Source of the DNA: Dehalococcoidia bacterium
GTDB taxonomy: Bacteria > Chloroflexota > Dehalococcoidia > JACPQF01
Length of the DNA: 54,290 nt
Assembly (NCBI GenBank): GCA_030650265.1
Contig: JAUSEJ010000788.1
Span: 1-54,290, forward strand
Reading direction: 5' to 3'
Shown piece after piece: positions 33,909 to 41,694 of the stretch. Below the pieces are notes generated by a model that saw only the letters and a list, made by a program, of their open reading frames with translations, ran no database searches and had not been told where the DNA came from. The position numbers and the translations under genes are program-made. The stretch's first letter is position 1; every line of letters begins with the position of its first letter.

Positions 33909-35519
33909 CTATCTCCACTGCGTCTTTGTCTGGGCGTAGCCTCCCGGCCATGCTGCTCTCATACGAGCCCATGCATCTCCGGGATCAATTGCCATAGATG
34001 AAAACTGTCCCTCCAGCATCGCCCTTTGCGTCGGTGTCATCCGCTGGTACTCGCTCGGACTAATCTGAATCGGCTGCCAGTTCCCGCCCCACGATGCAGG
34101 GTCTTGCGACGCTGAACCCTGTGGTGCCACCGCTGGCCGCTGTGCCGCCGCTGCCGTTCCCTTAGCACTATCTACGCCTCCTGTGGTCTGGGGTGGCAGC
34201 CTGCCCCAGTCGCCCGAGTCGCCTCCCTGACCGCCCGTATAGCCGCCGGGCACCTTCCAGCCAACCCTGGGGCTTCCACCGCCGCCAGAGGGACTGCCGC
34301 CCGGATTACCAAGTGTCGCCGGTTGATTGTAGTAAGGGAATGCGGCGCCCGTATACCCTCCACCGCCGCCTGGAACTGTGGGAGGGCCGGTTAGGCCACC
34401 AGGGGTGTTGATGTCGAAACCAGGAGGCGCCGGTATCTCTGTGCCCTGATAACCCGGAGGCGCCATTACCACGCCGTTATAGTTCTGTGGCGCTCCTGGC
34501 ACCTGTGGTAGACCCAGTGGTTGCCCCTGCCCTTGCCACGGTAGTCCCCAAGGTGCATTCCCTGCCTGACCACCTTGGCCTTGTTGACCAGCCCCGCTTC
34601 CCCTACTGTAGTTGGGCACTGCTGTGCCATTGGCCACAGGACCGACATAGGCCGCTCCTGGTACGGTATTATCCGGTAGGGGTACACCGCCGCCAACCTG
34701 CTGCCCATAACCGCCGCCCCCTTCAGGCTGCTTACCTTGCTGACCACCAGGTGTCCAACCGCCGCCACTCGGCTCGCCCGCCCGGAAGTCCTGGCCACCC
34801 TGCTGCCCGCCTCCCATTGCCCTCGCCCAGACTTGCTCCCACGAGTTACCGGGGTCCGCCCTCATCGCCCCGAATGCGGGTGTCCTGTTAAAAACGCTCA
34901 TTAGATCACCTCCATAACCTTGTGCTGTACCTTCCGGTATCTGACTCTGTGCTATCTGATACTTCAACCAATCCTTCGGCCCCGATAGCTGTGACATCAG
35001 GTTAGCCCAAAACTGCTGGCTGCCCTGCTGCTGTGACTGGTCGAACTCGCGGATCTTCTCGCCCTGCGAGGCGTCGAACTGCCTCCTATTCTCAGCCTGC
35101 GAGGCGTCGAACTGGCGTCGTCGCTCGGCAAGGTCCGCTTCGCTCAGACCGTACTTCTGCTGGTCCTGCGCAAGTTGTAAATCGAATTGGCGCTTGCTCT
35201 CGGCCTGTGAGGCGTCGTACTGGCGCTTATTCTCCTCCAGTTGCAGTCGCAGATACTCCTGCTGAAGCTCTTTGAGTTGCTGTTCTACCTGTCCCGAACC
35301 GCCTACGCTCTGATAGGTGCCCGAGTTGCCGCCAGACGAGCCACCGGAGGAACCTGTTCCTGTACCACCAGAAGAACCTTGGCCACCACTGCCTTGGTCG
35401 AGTTGGATATAGCGTTGCTCTGCTTCCTGTTGACTGTTGAAGCGGTAGACTTGCCCCTTCCAGTAAACGAACCACCCATTATTATCCTGGGCTACGTATT
35501 GGTCTTGGTTCATAGCCAT
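33909..35519 (-). CDS. coiled-coil and Gly/Pro-rich internal virion protein
   Basis: 536 residues. Residues 80-175 hold a roughly 12-residue periodic helix with RRQFDASQAEN, SKRQFDLQLAQDQQ and KRQYDASQAES units. Then comes WLKYQIAQSQIPEG. Residues 230-470 are Gly/Gln/Pro low complexity. The C-terminus WARMRAAWPGGYAQTK is ordered. Tail-wire or internal-core proteins have this style. Directly upstream of the giant gene with only eight bases between stop and start. AGAGGAG before the ATG. Confidence 0.6.
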   Translation of the reverse strand: MAMNQDQYVAQDNNGWFVYWKGQVYRFNSQQEAEQRYIQLDQGSGGQGSSGGTGTGSSGGSSGGNSGTYQSVGGSGQVEQQLKELQQEYLRLQLEENKRQYDASQAESKRQFDLQLAQDQQKYGLSEADLAERRRQFDASQAENRRQFDASQGEKIREFDQSQQQGSQQFWANLMSQLSGPKDWLKYQIAQSQIPEGTAQGYGGDLMSVFNRTPAFGAMRADPGNSWEQVWARAMGGGQQGGQDFRAGEPSGGGWTPGGQQGKQPEGGGGYGQQVGGGVPLPDNTVPGAAYVGPVANGTAVPNYSRGSGAGQQGQGGQAGNAPWGLPWQGQGQPLGLPQVPGAPQNYNGVVMAPPGYQGTEIPAPPGFDINTPGGLTGPPTVPGGGGGYTGAAFPYYNQPATLGNPGGSPSGGGGSPRVGWKVPGGYTGGQGGDSGDWGRLPPQTTGGVDSAKGTAAAAQRPAVAPQGSASQDPASWGGNWQPIQISPSEYQRMTPTQRAMLEGQFSSMAIDPGDAWARMRAAWPGGYAQTKTQWR

Positions 35520-35531
35520 GTTCGTACTCCT

Positions 35532-35792
35532 CTACGGCCCTTGCCGTGGTGGGGATTGCAGCCCGTCGCGGATTTCCTGCTGCTCAGCTTCCCCCATCTG
35601 CTGCCAAAGCTCCAACTTCTTTGGGTCAGGGAGGGAAGCGAAATACTGCACTCTCTCCTGAGGTGACAGCTTCACGCCGTTGAATGGTCGCTCACCGACT
35701 CCGAACGCATTGTTGACAGCCTCCACCCGGCGACCGATGGCGGATTCGAGCAGGTCTCGGCGCCTCTCGAAGATGTTTGGCTTTTCAGACAT
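35532..35792 (-). CDS. small helical structural-region protein
   Basis: 86 residues: MSEKPNIFERRRDLLESAIG begins a helix, followed by a Leu/Glu-rich helical C-terminus (QERVQYFASLPDPKKLELWQ). AAGGAGGAG precedes the ATG. Function unknown. Confidence 0.62.
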   Translation of the reverse strand: MSEKPNIFERRRDLLESAIGRRVEAVNNAFGVGERPFNGVKLSPQERVQYFASLPDPKKLELWQQMGEAEQQEIRDGLQSPPRQGP

Positions 35793-35997
35793 GCTCGTCT
35801 CTCCTCCTTGTACTGGTGATAGGGAGTCTGACCTGATATAACAGTGAAGAAGGACTGTAACTATCCTCAGTAAACTCTAGTACCAACTCGTCTCCCTCTC
35901 TGTGGACACCCCAGTCAGGGCTTACCGTATGCCAGCTATTGATAGAGTGCTGTTCTGAAGTGGTGATATTGACTGTGTTGCTATTTACGTCAGACAT
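35785..35997 (-). CDS. small beta-rich hypothetical protein
   Basis: 70 residues, strand-rich (DEL VLEFTEDSYS region), overlapping the next gene by eight bases. GAGGTAAG precedes the ATG and lies in the tail of the gene before it. No family recognised. Confidence 0.6.
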   Translation of the reverse strand: MSDVNSNTVNITTSEQHSINSWHTVSPDWGVHREGDELVLEFTEDSYSPSSLLYQVRLPITSTRRRDEHV

Positions 35998-36002
35998 CTG
36001 TT

Positions 36003-36140
36003 CTACTTACCTCGCTTCTTGCCCTTGCCTGCTGTATGCAGGGCTATCGCGATAGCTTGCTTCTGTGGCTTGCCTGCCGCCATCTCTGTCTCGATGTTCC
36101 TTGACACGACCTTTTTACTGCTGCCCTTTAACAGTGGCAT
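36003..36140 (-). CDS. small basic phage protein ([12 protein letters not shown] family)
   Basis: 45 residues: [20 protein letters not shown], then [20 protein letters not shown] and a lysine-rich end. This small-protein pattern (KKVxSxNIxTEMxAGKPxxQAxAIAL) is very common near portal and head genes of phages; its role is unknown. GGAGGCG stands before the ATG. Confidence 0.72.
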   Translation of the reverse strand: MPLLKGSSKKVVSRNIETEMAAGKPQKQAIAIALHTAGKGKKRGK

Positions 36141-36151
36141 CTATTCGCCTC

Positions 36152-36328
36152 CTACATCATGTGTGAGGGCGACTGGCCCTTCTTGTATATCGGCTTCTTC
36201 CTCTTCATCATGCCGGGCATCATCCCTGGCCCCATCCCCTTGGGGGACTTGCCGCCAGGCATCATGCCGCCATCGACGACAGGGGCGGGCCTCTTTGCTG
36301 GTGCTTTAGGCGCTGGTCTTTTTGCCAT
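36152..36328 (-). CDS. small Met/Gly/Pro-rich basic protein
   Basis: 58 residues: an alanine-proline-lysine N-terminus (MAKRPAPKAPAKRPAP) and a GMMPGG/GPGMMPGMM middle. AAAGGAG lies about nine bases before the ATG. Such low-complexity basic peptides occur near portal genes. Function unknown. Confidence 0.6.
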   Translation of the reverse strand: MAKRPAPKAPAKRPAPVVDGGMMPGGKSPKGMGPGMMPGMMKRKKPIYKKGQSPSHMM

Positions 36329-36349
36329 TGCGGTTAACTCCTTTCGTGC

Positions 36350-36378
36350 TTGTGCTTATCTGTCTGTCGTGTTACAAT
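36350..36378 (+). promoter_or_regulatory. extended -10 promoter of HNH cassette 2
   Basis: TTGTGC at 36350-36355, a 17-base spacer and TACAAT at 36373-36378, with TGT in front of the -10. Same spacing and extended -10 as cassette 1 at 13315. Confidence 0.68.
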
Positions 36379-36389
36379 TAGGCAACACA

Positions 36390-36440
36390 AAGCCCCGGCG
36401 CCGCTGATACGGCCCGAGGCGTGGCATAGAATAACTGGAT
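36390..36440 (+). ncRNA. structured leader of HNH cassette 2
   Basis: GCCCCGG at 36392-36398 pairs with CCCGAGGC at 36413-36420 with one mismatch. Inside, CCG 36401-36403 and CGG 36410-36412 close a six-base loop. Compared with cassette 1 the inner pairs differ (CCG/CGG for CTG/CAG) but pairing is kept. AAAGCCCCGGCGC is identical to cassette 1. Confidence 0.6.
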
Positions 36441-36452
36441 AGGAGTTACCCC

Positions 36453-37094
36453 ATGCAACACCATTCTAACATTCCCCAGGGGTTCTGCCAATGTGGTTGT
36501 GGGCAGAAAACGCAGGTAGCCACCAGAACGCAATGCACAAGAGGCCAAGTTAAAGGGCGTTTCCTGCGCTTCGTGAAGGGCCACAACCATCAGACTATCT
36601 CGTTGGAAGGGCGCTACTGGGCAAAGGTCACTAGAGGCGCTGCACCCGATGACTGCTGGACTTGGTGTGGTGCCAAGTCCAAGGGTTATGGCTACTTCCA
36701 CGTTACTAGGCGGCCCAGGGTTCGTGTCTTTGCCCATCGCTTCTCCTACGATCTTCAGTTCGGGCCGATTCCCGATGGTCTGGATGTGCTTCACTCGTGC
36801 GACCATCCCCAGTGTTCCAACCCCCGGCACTTGTTTCTTGGCACCCAACGGGACAACCTGGCCGATATGCGGCGCAAAGGTAGGGGCTTTGTACCAATCG
36901 GCACTGTGCCCCCGCCGGTACATAGAGGCGAACGCCATCCCAAAACACACCTTACTGATGCCCTTGTTAGAGAGATACGAACCCGATACCCCCACAGAAC
37001 TGTTACGAGGGCAGGTTTTGCGGCCCAGTATGGTATCACTGACCGAGCGCTGAAGCATATAATTGCTGGCGACAGTTGGCGTCACGTTAAATAG
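36453..37094 (+). CDS. HNH homing-type endonuclease (cassette 2)
   Basis: 213 residues, antisense to the late operon. Same architecture as cassette 1: cysteine knuckle CQCGCGQKT (12-20), HNH core (HRFSYDLQF; LHSCDHPQCSNPRHLFLG with His114, Cys116, Cys121 and His126), and a C-terminal HTH (about 165-205). The first 60 residues are diverged, so it is a paralogue, not a recent copy. AGGAG lies before the ATG. Its stop overlaps the portal stop by eight bases in convergent fashion. Confidence 0.85.
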   Translation: MQHHSNIPQGFCQCGCGQKTQVATRTQCTRGQVKGRFLRFVKGHNHQTISLEGRYWAKVTRGAAPDDCWTWCGAKSKGYGYFHVTRRPRVRVFAHRFSYDLQFGPIPDGLDVLHSCDHPQCSNPRHLFLGTQRDNLADMRRKGRGFVPIGTVPPPVHRGERHPKTHLTDALVREIRTRYPHRTVTRAGFAAQYGITDRALKHIIAGDSWRHVK

Positions 37095-38958
37095 TTCCTC
37101 CTGGTGGCGGGCCGAAGTTCCCGCCTGGTTGGCGTTGCAGACCGACTGGAGGGCCTCCTGCCCCAGCGGTCTGCGGTGCTGGCGGGACCAGAGGTAGATT
37201 CACGCCCGGCACTTGTGGCTGCATCCCCGCTATCGGCGGCATACCAGGCCCTCCGACTCCCTGCCCCGACGGCGGTAGCGGCTGACCGTCTGGCCCTAGA
37301 ATGACAGGCGGTTGCGGCCCTGCTGGCGTCGGTGGTTGCGGCTTAATGAGTCCTGCCCTTCGTGCTGCATCCTCCAATATCGGTTGGTTAACTTCGGGCC
37401 GCTTCATGTACTGTTCGACGGCGATCTGGTCGGCCTCCTCCTCCGGCTGCGCTAGCCCGGTGTGCTCCCTCGCGTGCTCCTCGCTCCAGAGTCCACCCTG
37501 TGTCATTCTGAGGGCTGAATCTCGCTGCGCTATCTCATCCATCGGCAGGAGCGGCTTGAGGTCCACGTTACAGGCATAGTAGCCATCGATATCGTCCGGT
37601 CCGAGCCCGAGCCATTCGCTCTGCCCCTTGCCAGTTCCAGTACCCCAGACATAGACCTTGCGCCTAATGCGCCGCTCGATGAGTTGCCACAGGAACGGGA
37701 TCATCTGCGCTAAGGCCATCCGAGCGTTTTTGACGATGGGGCTGTAGACGAGTTGGGCTGCGGTCATTAACTGGGACACCATATAACCGGACGAGGAGCT
37801 AGCCCCCTGACCGTACATCACGGCGGCGAGACCAGAACGGTCAATCATCATGTTGATGATTTGCACCAGGTCGCCTAATGCTTTGCTCGTCTGTGGCGCT
37901 TCGAGGAATCGGACGTTTCGCAGAATAGCGCCAGGCTTGATTTGGGTCACTGTGGTGGGGTCTGTCGGCCCCTGGGTCATGCTGACGTTGGGGTCATCCT
38001 GTACGAGGAACGGGTAGCCGGCAAAATAGCCCCAGTTGGTCATCATGGAGAGAATAGCATCCAGAGCAGGCACCAGATGGGCGAAGGGCTGAATGACAGA
38101 CTGATACCGTTCCTCGGGCTTGCGAGAGCTCGTCGTATGGCCGCCACACTCGAAATAGGGGACCCGCCCGTAATTGAGCTTGCGTTGGTCGACAATCTCG
38201 TTATCCAGCATGTACGTCACAGAGTTAGCCGTCCAGTGCTCGGCGCATTGCCAGTGCTCGCCTGAATAGCTGTCATCGTCGGCCATCGGCTCGCCAGGCT
38301 GGCGGCGCCGACTGAATCCCTTGGCACCTGAAGGTCGGAATACCCCAAATTCTTTCATCGCTGGGATAGCCGGTCGGGTGCTAACCTCAACCACCTCAGT
38401 CACACCGTAGGCGCCGTGGACGGGGAGATAGGTAAGCCCATCAATGTCGGTCCAGTAGAACGGGAATGGCGCCGACTTGGCGAACTTGTCCGCTCTATCA
38501 AGGTAGTCAATCGCGTCCTCCTCGTCGCCACGCTTCGGGAAGCCCTTCCATGCGTCGCGCCTGTCAATCAACTTCCACACGCCGAGACTATCGGAGACCG
38601 CAGCATCGATGCCCATCCGGAACACGTCACGGGACACGCCACGCATCATCTCGTCAAGGGAGGCTAGGCTCCAACGCTCCCGGAGGCTGGCGTTACGTTT
38701 GGCCTTTTCGGTGACCGAGTAGGGGGCAACTGTGATTTGGGGCTCGTCTGTGGTGAGGGTAGCAACCACGCGGAAGAGCATATCGGCCACGATAGGTACT
38801 TTAATCTCTTTTGTCGATAGCTTGTATGCTTCGGGGATGTCCACCGAGTGCTTGCGATAGCGGAGGGCACGGTTGGCTTTAATCTGCTCATGGAGAGGCC
38901 CATAGACCTCCTGCCGGTCGCGTATCAGCTCCTGTAGGTATGCCTCGGTCGCTGCCAT
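37087..38958 (-). CDS. portal protein
   Basis: 623 residues. The N-terminal part is helical (ATEAYLQELIRDRQEVYGPL), followed by a strand-rich body and a long helical region near 360-440 with DLVQIINMMIDRSGLAAVMYG and SGYMVSQLMTAAQLVYSPI, a pattern of portals that form the dodecameric DNA gate. The C-terminal 100 residues are Pro/Gly-rich and probably flexible. It follows terminase in transcription order. GAGGTAA lies before the ATG, right after a terminator-like hairpin. Confidence 0.78.
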   Translation of the reverse strand: MAATEAYLQELIRDRQEVYGPLHEQIKANRALRYRKHSVDIPEAYKLSTKEIKVPIVADMLFRVVATLTTDEPQITVAPYSVTEKAKRNASLRERWSLASLDEMMRGVSRDVFRMGIDAAVSDSLGVWKLIDRRDAWKGFPKRGDEEDAIDYLDRADKFAKSAPFPFYWTDIDGLTYLPVHGAYGVTEVVEVSTRPAIPAMKEFGVFRPSGAKGFSRRRQPGEPMADDDSYSGEHWQCAEHWTANSVTYMLDNEIVDQRKLNYGRVPYFECGGHTTSSRKPEERYQSVIQPFAHLVPALDAILSMMTNWGYFAGYPFLVQDDPNVSMTQGPTDPTTVTQIKPGAILRNVRFLEAPQTSKALGDLVQIINMMIDRSGLAAVMYGQGASSSSGYMVSQLMTAAQLVYSPIVKNARMALAQMIPFLWQLIERRIRRKVYVWGTGTGKGQSEWLGLGPDDIDGYYACNVDLKPLLPMDEIAQRDSALRMTQGGLWSEEHAREHTGLAQPEEEADQIAVEQYMKRPEVNQPILEDAARRAGLIKPQPPTPAGPQPPVILGPDGQPLPPSGQGVGGPGMPPIAGMQPQVPGVNLPLVPPAPQTAGAGGPPVGLQRQPGGNFGPPPGGTI

Positions 38959-38966
38959 GTTTACCT

Positions 38967-39011
38967 CAACAAAATAGGGGCTAGCTCGTATATCTCTACG
39001 AAACTAGCCCC
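38967..39011 (-). terminator. terminator-like hairpin before the portal gene
   Basis: On the minus strand GGGGCTAG (39011-39004) pairs with CTAGCCCC (38984-38977), continued inside by TCGTA/TACGA, giving a stem of about 13 pairs. TATTTTGTT (38976-38968) follows. The portal start codon is 19 bases after the stem. Read-through or anti-termination would be needed for late expression. Confidence 0.65.
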
Positions 39012-39116
39012 GTGTGCGCCGTTTAGGCTTCCTGGTGCTCTACGTCGCTATGGTAGGCGACGGTAGGATTATTCGGTTACTCTGTTGTCACTTGGGTGAT
39101 AGGTTAGAAATGGTCG

Positions 39117-39245
39117 TCATCTCTCCACCTTTCCCACGTGTTGCACTGTCCAGTCGGCCTCTTTGCCCACGGTCAGTATAATGACGTAGCGACCTGGAGT
39201 CAATGCAACTAGACGACGGGCGAGTTTGGCTAGCCACTCAGGCAA
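39117..39245 (-). CDS. 42-residue hypothetical protein between terminase and portal
   Basis: Begins MPEWLAKLARRLVALTPGRY and continues VIILTVGKEADWTVQHVG, ending KVER. The helix-then-strand pattern with TPGRYxxxLTVGK matches small phage proteins of unknown role. TTG start at 39245 with GGGGAG five bases upstream, just after the terminase stop. From 39012 to 39116 no gene was seen. Confidence 0.55.
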   Translation of the reverse strand: MPEWLAKLARRLVALTPGRYVIILTVGKEADWTVQHVGKVER

Positions 39246-39246
39246 T

Positions 39247-40737
39247 TTATCTCCCCACCTTGAAACTGCCAGCCACGAGGCCGTTAGCCGCAGTCGATGG
39301 CATGTGCTCCCTCATCTGGAGCGCTATCATATGTTTGACTACCCTGTCGTCGTGACATCCGCCCTGAGCCCCGGTCGTCCCGTCGCCATGTCTCACATAC
39401 GACAGACACTCGTCCCAGTACGCCCGGTCATAGCTAGCAATACCCCCACTGGCAATCAGACTCGCTAGCGTACCCTCCATTACCGGCTTAGTCGCTCTAG
39501 TCGTAGGCCAGCCGGCTATGCGGCGAGTAGTCTGTTTGCCCGTCGTCAACTCCCGTTGCAACTCGCTATGGTAGTACAGCGCCGGGTACTCCAGCTGTTT
39601 GAGCGCTAGCAGTACGGCATGGCCGTGGTTGTTGCGCTCTACGCCGAGGAACGCGTTATTGTACTCCCTGCACAGTGTATCGGTCATCCCCGCGAATGTC
39701 TCAACGTCCCACTGGCCGTGGAGGTCGGCGACGTGGACACAGGTCTGCCAGTCATAGATAGCTACGCCCGAATAGTCGAGGCGGTCATTACCGGCGTCGA
39801 TACCCTCGGCTACGTCGGCCCCGGCCACGTAGCGCCGGCCGACTCGGGGCCTCTGCCAGATTTTCAGAGCTCCGTTGAGACGGGTGTCGATGGGAGCCTT
39901 GAGACCATCCAACAGTTGTTGGATGGTCTCAACGTCGAATAGGCAGTTGCCGCTCGCTACAAAAGCCTCGTGCGCTGTGGCCGGGTACTCCTGTTGTACA
40001 GTTTTGCCCTGGGTCGATAGCTGCTGTTGTTTCGACCGCCACCAGTCAGCGTCGTGAGTCGGGTTGGCGGCGCGACCAATAAATGTTTTGCAGTAGCCGT
40101 TAGCCTCGTCAGTCCACAACGAATGGTACTCGTTAAACCCGTTGGCGGTGGACTCGATTATCTCATAGCCGCCGGCGACCAGAGCCCCAGAGATACTCGC
40201 CATCTCCCGCTCCGGGTCCTCCCAAAATGCCCGCTCAGTCATTAGCAGGTATTTGCAGCGCTCTGAGCGTCCGCCTCCCTGAGCCATGGCCTTGATGCTG
40301 CCGATACCCTGCAACTCCAACTCTGTCTCGTTGTCTCTCGTGAGCATGGGCCGCTCGCCACTGGGGAGGCTCATCAGGTAGTGGCGAGCAATGCTGACGA
40401 GGTTCTTGGCGTTATCCCACTTGTCCGCTTTAATCAGGAGGTTACCGCCGTCCCGGAGCATGAGCCAGCATAGATAGCGTACGCAGATCTCGGAGCTCCC
40501 GACATCGCGCGACTTAAGAATCATTTCCCGGGGGGTGATGTTGTCGATGTAGTCGCGTTGCCAGTCGAACGGCGCAAACGGTACTACGCCGTGCTGGGTG
40601 CGGATTGTGGAGTGAGACTGGGACGCCCAGAAGTCGGGCACGGTCAGTGTAGGTTTAGTCCGCTGTTCCGCTCGCTCTATTGCTAGCTGCCACCTGGAGC
40701 TTGCGGCACTCGAGTAAAAATCGGTTGTAGCGATCAT
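39247..40737 (-). CDS. terminase large subunit
   Basis: 496 residues. It is the packaging motor and nuclease. An atypical Walker A (KSRDVGSSE, 75-83) and a Walker B ending in LLMTE (Glu168) form the ATPase. The RNase H-type nuclease domain has GADVAEG with Asp308, LGVERNN with Glu367 and CHDDRV with Asp463/464. Length is typical. It overlaps the small-subunit gene by 83 bases, so translation coupling is likely; the real start may be further inside. Confidence 0.88.
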   Translation of the reverse strand: MIATTDFYSSAASSRWQLAIERAEQRTKPTLTVPDFWASQSHSTIRTQHGVVPFAPFDWQRDYIDNITPREMILKSRDVGSSEICVRYLCWLMLRDGGNLLIKADKWDNAKNLVSIARHYLMSLPSGERPMLTRDNETELELQGIGSIKAMAQGGGRSERCKYLLMTERAFWEDPEREMASISGALVAGGYEIIESTANGFNEYHSLWTDEANGYCKTFIGRAANPTHDADWWRSKQQQLSTQGKTVQQEYPATAHEAFVASGNCLFDVETIQQLLDGLKAPIDTRLNGALKIWQRPRVGRRYVAGADVAEGIDAGNDRLDYSGVAIYDWQTCVHVADLHGQWDVETFAGMTDTLCREYNNAFLGVERNNHGHAVLLALKQLEYPALYYHSELQRELTTGKQTTRRIAGWPTTRATKPVMEGTLASLIASGGIASYDRAYWDECLSYVRHGDGTTGAQGGCHDDRVVKHMIALQMREHMPSTAANGLVAGSFKVGR

Positions 40738-41173
40738 CTTCGCCGTATATCTCCCTGACCACCTCTAATACCCTAGTTGCCAACACGTCAAACTGTTTGG
40801 TCGTTAACGTCACCTGCTCGCCATACAACATCTTGTGGCGCCGTTCGACTAGATGCGTGATGGACTCAGCATACTCCCGGATTACCTGCATGCTAAACTG
40901 GTCTTTGCCGCCCCCAAACGACTCCAACCAGTGTTGGAGCTTGGCCCGGAGGAAGGCGATCTCGTTGAGAGTCTCCCCAAGCTGGGGATCCGTTTTGGCT
41001 ATCTCATAGTAGGCGAGCACGTCCGGGTGTTTCTCGAGTGATTTGGAGTAGCGGCCGTGAATGATTGGGCGTCCAGCTAGACCGCCGTGAGTGCTACAAA
41101 CCGTCTTGCCGTGCATGGCCGCACGTCTGCATTGCTCGCCTGTTCGGTGCGCTTTCGCGTGACATCTCGGCAT
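40655..41173 (-). CDS. terminase small subunit
   Basis: 172 residues. The N-terminus has a Cys/His cluster (CHAKAHRTGEQC, CSTHGGLAGRPIIHG) typical of a family of phage small terminase-like proteins. The middle is helical (about 60-110) with RVLEVVREIY later. It directly precedes the large subunit. The ATG has only a weak binding site; an upstream 14-residue reading frame with a strong binding site ends six bases before it. Confidence 0.72.
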   Translation of the reverse strand: MPRCHAKAHRTGEQCRRAAMHGKTVCSTHGGLAGRPIIHGRYSKSLEKHPDVLAYYEIAKTDPQLGETLNEIAFLRAKLQHWLESFGGGKDQFSMQVIREYAESITHLVERRHKMLYGEQVTLTTKQFDVLATRVLEVVREIYGEDDRYNRFLLECRKLQVAASNRASGTAD

Positions 41174-41179
41174 GACAGA

Positions 41180-41224
41180 TTATGCTCCACGCCCATACTG
41201 ATGCATTATCGCCAGGAACGTCAC
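41180..41224 (-). CDS. 14-residue upstream peptide (uORF) of terminase
   Basis: GTG start with GGAGGAGG about eight bases upstream; product MTFLAIMHQYGRGA. Its stop lies six bases before the terminase start, which itself has a weak binding site. Re-initiation coupling is the likely purpose. Confidence 0.4.
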   Translation of the reverse strand: MTFLAIMHQYGRGA

Positions 41225-41244
41225 GCTATCGCCTCCTCCAAACG

Positions 41245-41273
41245 ACAAAAACCGCCGAGTGAATCCGGCGGTT
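41245..41273 (-). terminator. terminator-like hairpin at the start of the late transcript
   Basis: On the minus strand AACCGCCG (41273-41266) pairs with CGGCGGTT (41257-41250) around eight bases, and the T tract continues (TTTTT within 41251-41247). The promoter at 41283-41311 would start transcription just before it, so the hairpin is the first thing transcribed. It may attenuate, anti-terminate or protect the 5-prime end. Confidence 0.75.
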
Positions 41274-41282
41274 CATAGGGCC

Positions 41283-41311
41283 ATCATACACCGCATTACC
41301 ACGTCTGTCAA
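41283..41311 (-). promoter_or_regulatory. consensus promoter of the late operon
   Basis: On the minus strand TTGACA (41311-41306), a 17-base spacer and TATGAT (41288-41283). It matches sigma70 consensus almost fully. It directs terminase and downstream late genes. Confidence 0.8.
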
Positions 41312-41318
41312 GGCGAAA

Positions 41319-41368
41319 ACACGAGAAAACGTGAGGAAACACGAGCTACAGTGAGGATACGAGAGCTA
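41319..41368. repeat. five 10-bp repeats phased with the helix
   Basis: Units ACACGAGAAA, ACGTGAGGAA, ACACGAGCTA, CAGTGAGGAT and ACGAGAGCTA follow each other exactly every ten bases; GAG stands at 41323, 41333, 41343, 41353 and 41363. The array lies just upstream of the -35 of the leftward promoter and about 60 bases from the rightward one. It is a likely binding site for a protein that contacts one face of the DNA: regulator, replication initiator or small terminase. Confidence 0.65.
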
Positions 41369-41427
41369 GCGAGCGTAGCATATGGCCGAGAACGTCCGAG
41401 GATGAGCGATATTGCCCGAGAACCCCC

Positions 41428-41456
41428 TTGACAACGTGTGCATATGGTGCTATGAT
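41428..41456 (+). promoter_or_regulatory. consensus early promoter
   Basis: TTGACA at 41428-41433, 17 bases, TATGAT at 41451-41456. It fires into the small gene at 41508. Directly downstream is the perfect palindrome GGGGCCGGCCCC (41473-41484) in the leader, and GGAGAGGAG follows it. Confidence 0.8.
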
Positions 41457-41507
41457 GCTATCAGATGAGATAGGGGCCGGCCCCCAGAGGTCGGAGAGGA
41501 GATGGAG

Positions 41508-41648
41508 ATGAGCGTACGGTGTAGCTGGGAGTACGCATACGAGATGGCCCGTCGGTTGTACGGGCGAAACGGGCGGGTATGTGCGGGATGGCCCGACCAG
41601 GCCATCAAACACATTTTCAGCACGGGGGGGAGACCCGAGCGCCCGTAA
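41508..41648 (+). CDS. small basic protein, first early gene
   Basis: 46 residues: MSVRCSWEYAYEMARRLYGR then NGRVCAGWPDQAIKHIFST. The ATG at 41508 follows GAGAGGAG; an in-frame ATG at 41502 is closer to that site and less likely. First gene after the rightward promoter. Function unknown. Confidence 0.58.
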   Translation: MSVRCSWEYAYEMARRLYGRNGRVCAGWPDQAIKHIFSTGGRPERP

Positions 41649-41653
41649 CCATT

Positions 41654-41694
41654 TAGTGGCCCGCCGGGAGCCTATCCCGGCGTAGGAGGAAATC
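41654..41694 (+). repeat. hairpin-RBS cassette A
   Basis: TAGTGGC, then GCCGGGA (41663-41669) pairing with TCCCGGC (41675-41681) around GCCTA, then TAGGAGG and the next ATG at 41695. Same plan as copies at 42161, 42457 and 42651, in a form three bases longer. Confidence 0.65.

Noticed and set aside
41319..41368. Could the 10-bp repeats be a CRISPR array?
   Set aside because: Units are only 10 bases, contiguous and without spacers. They fit a protein-binding array.
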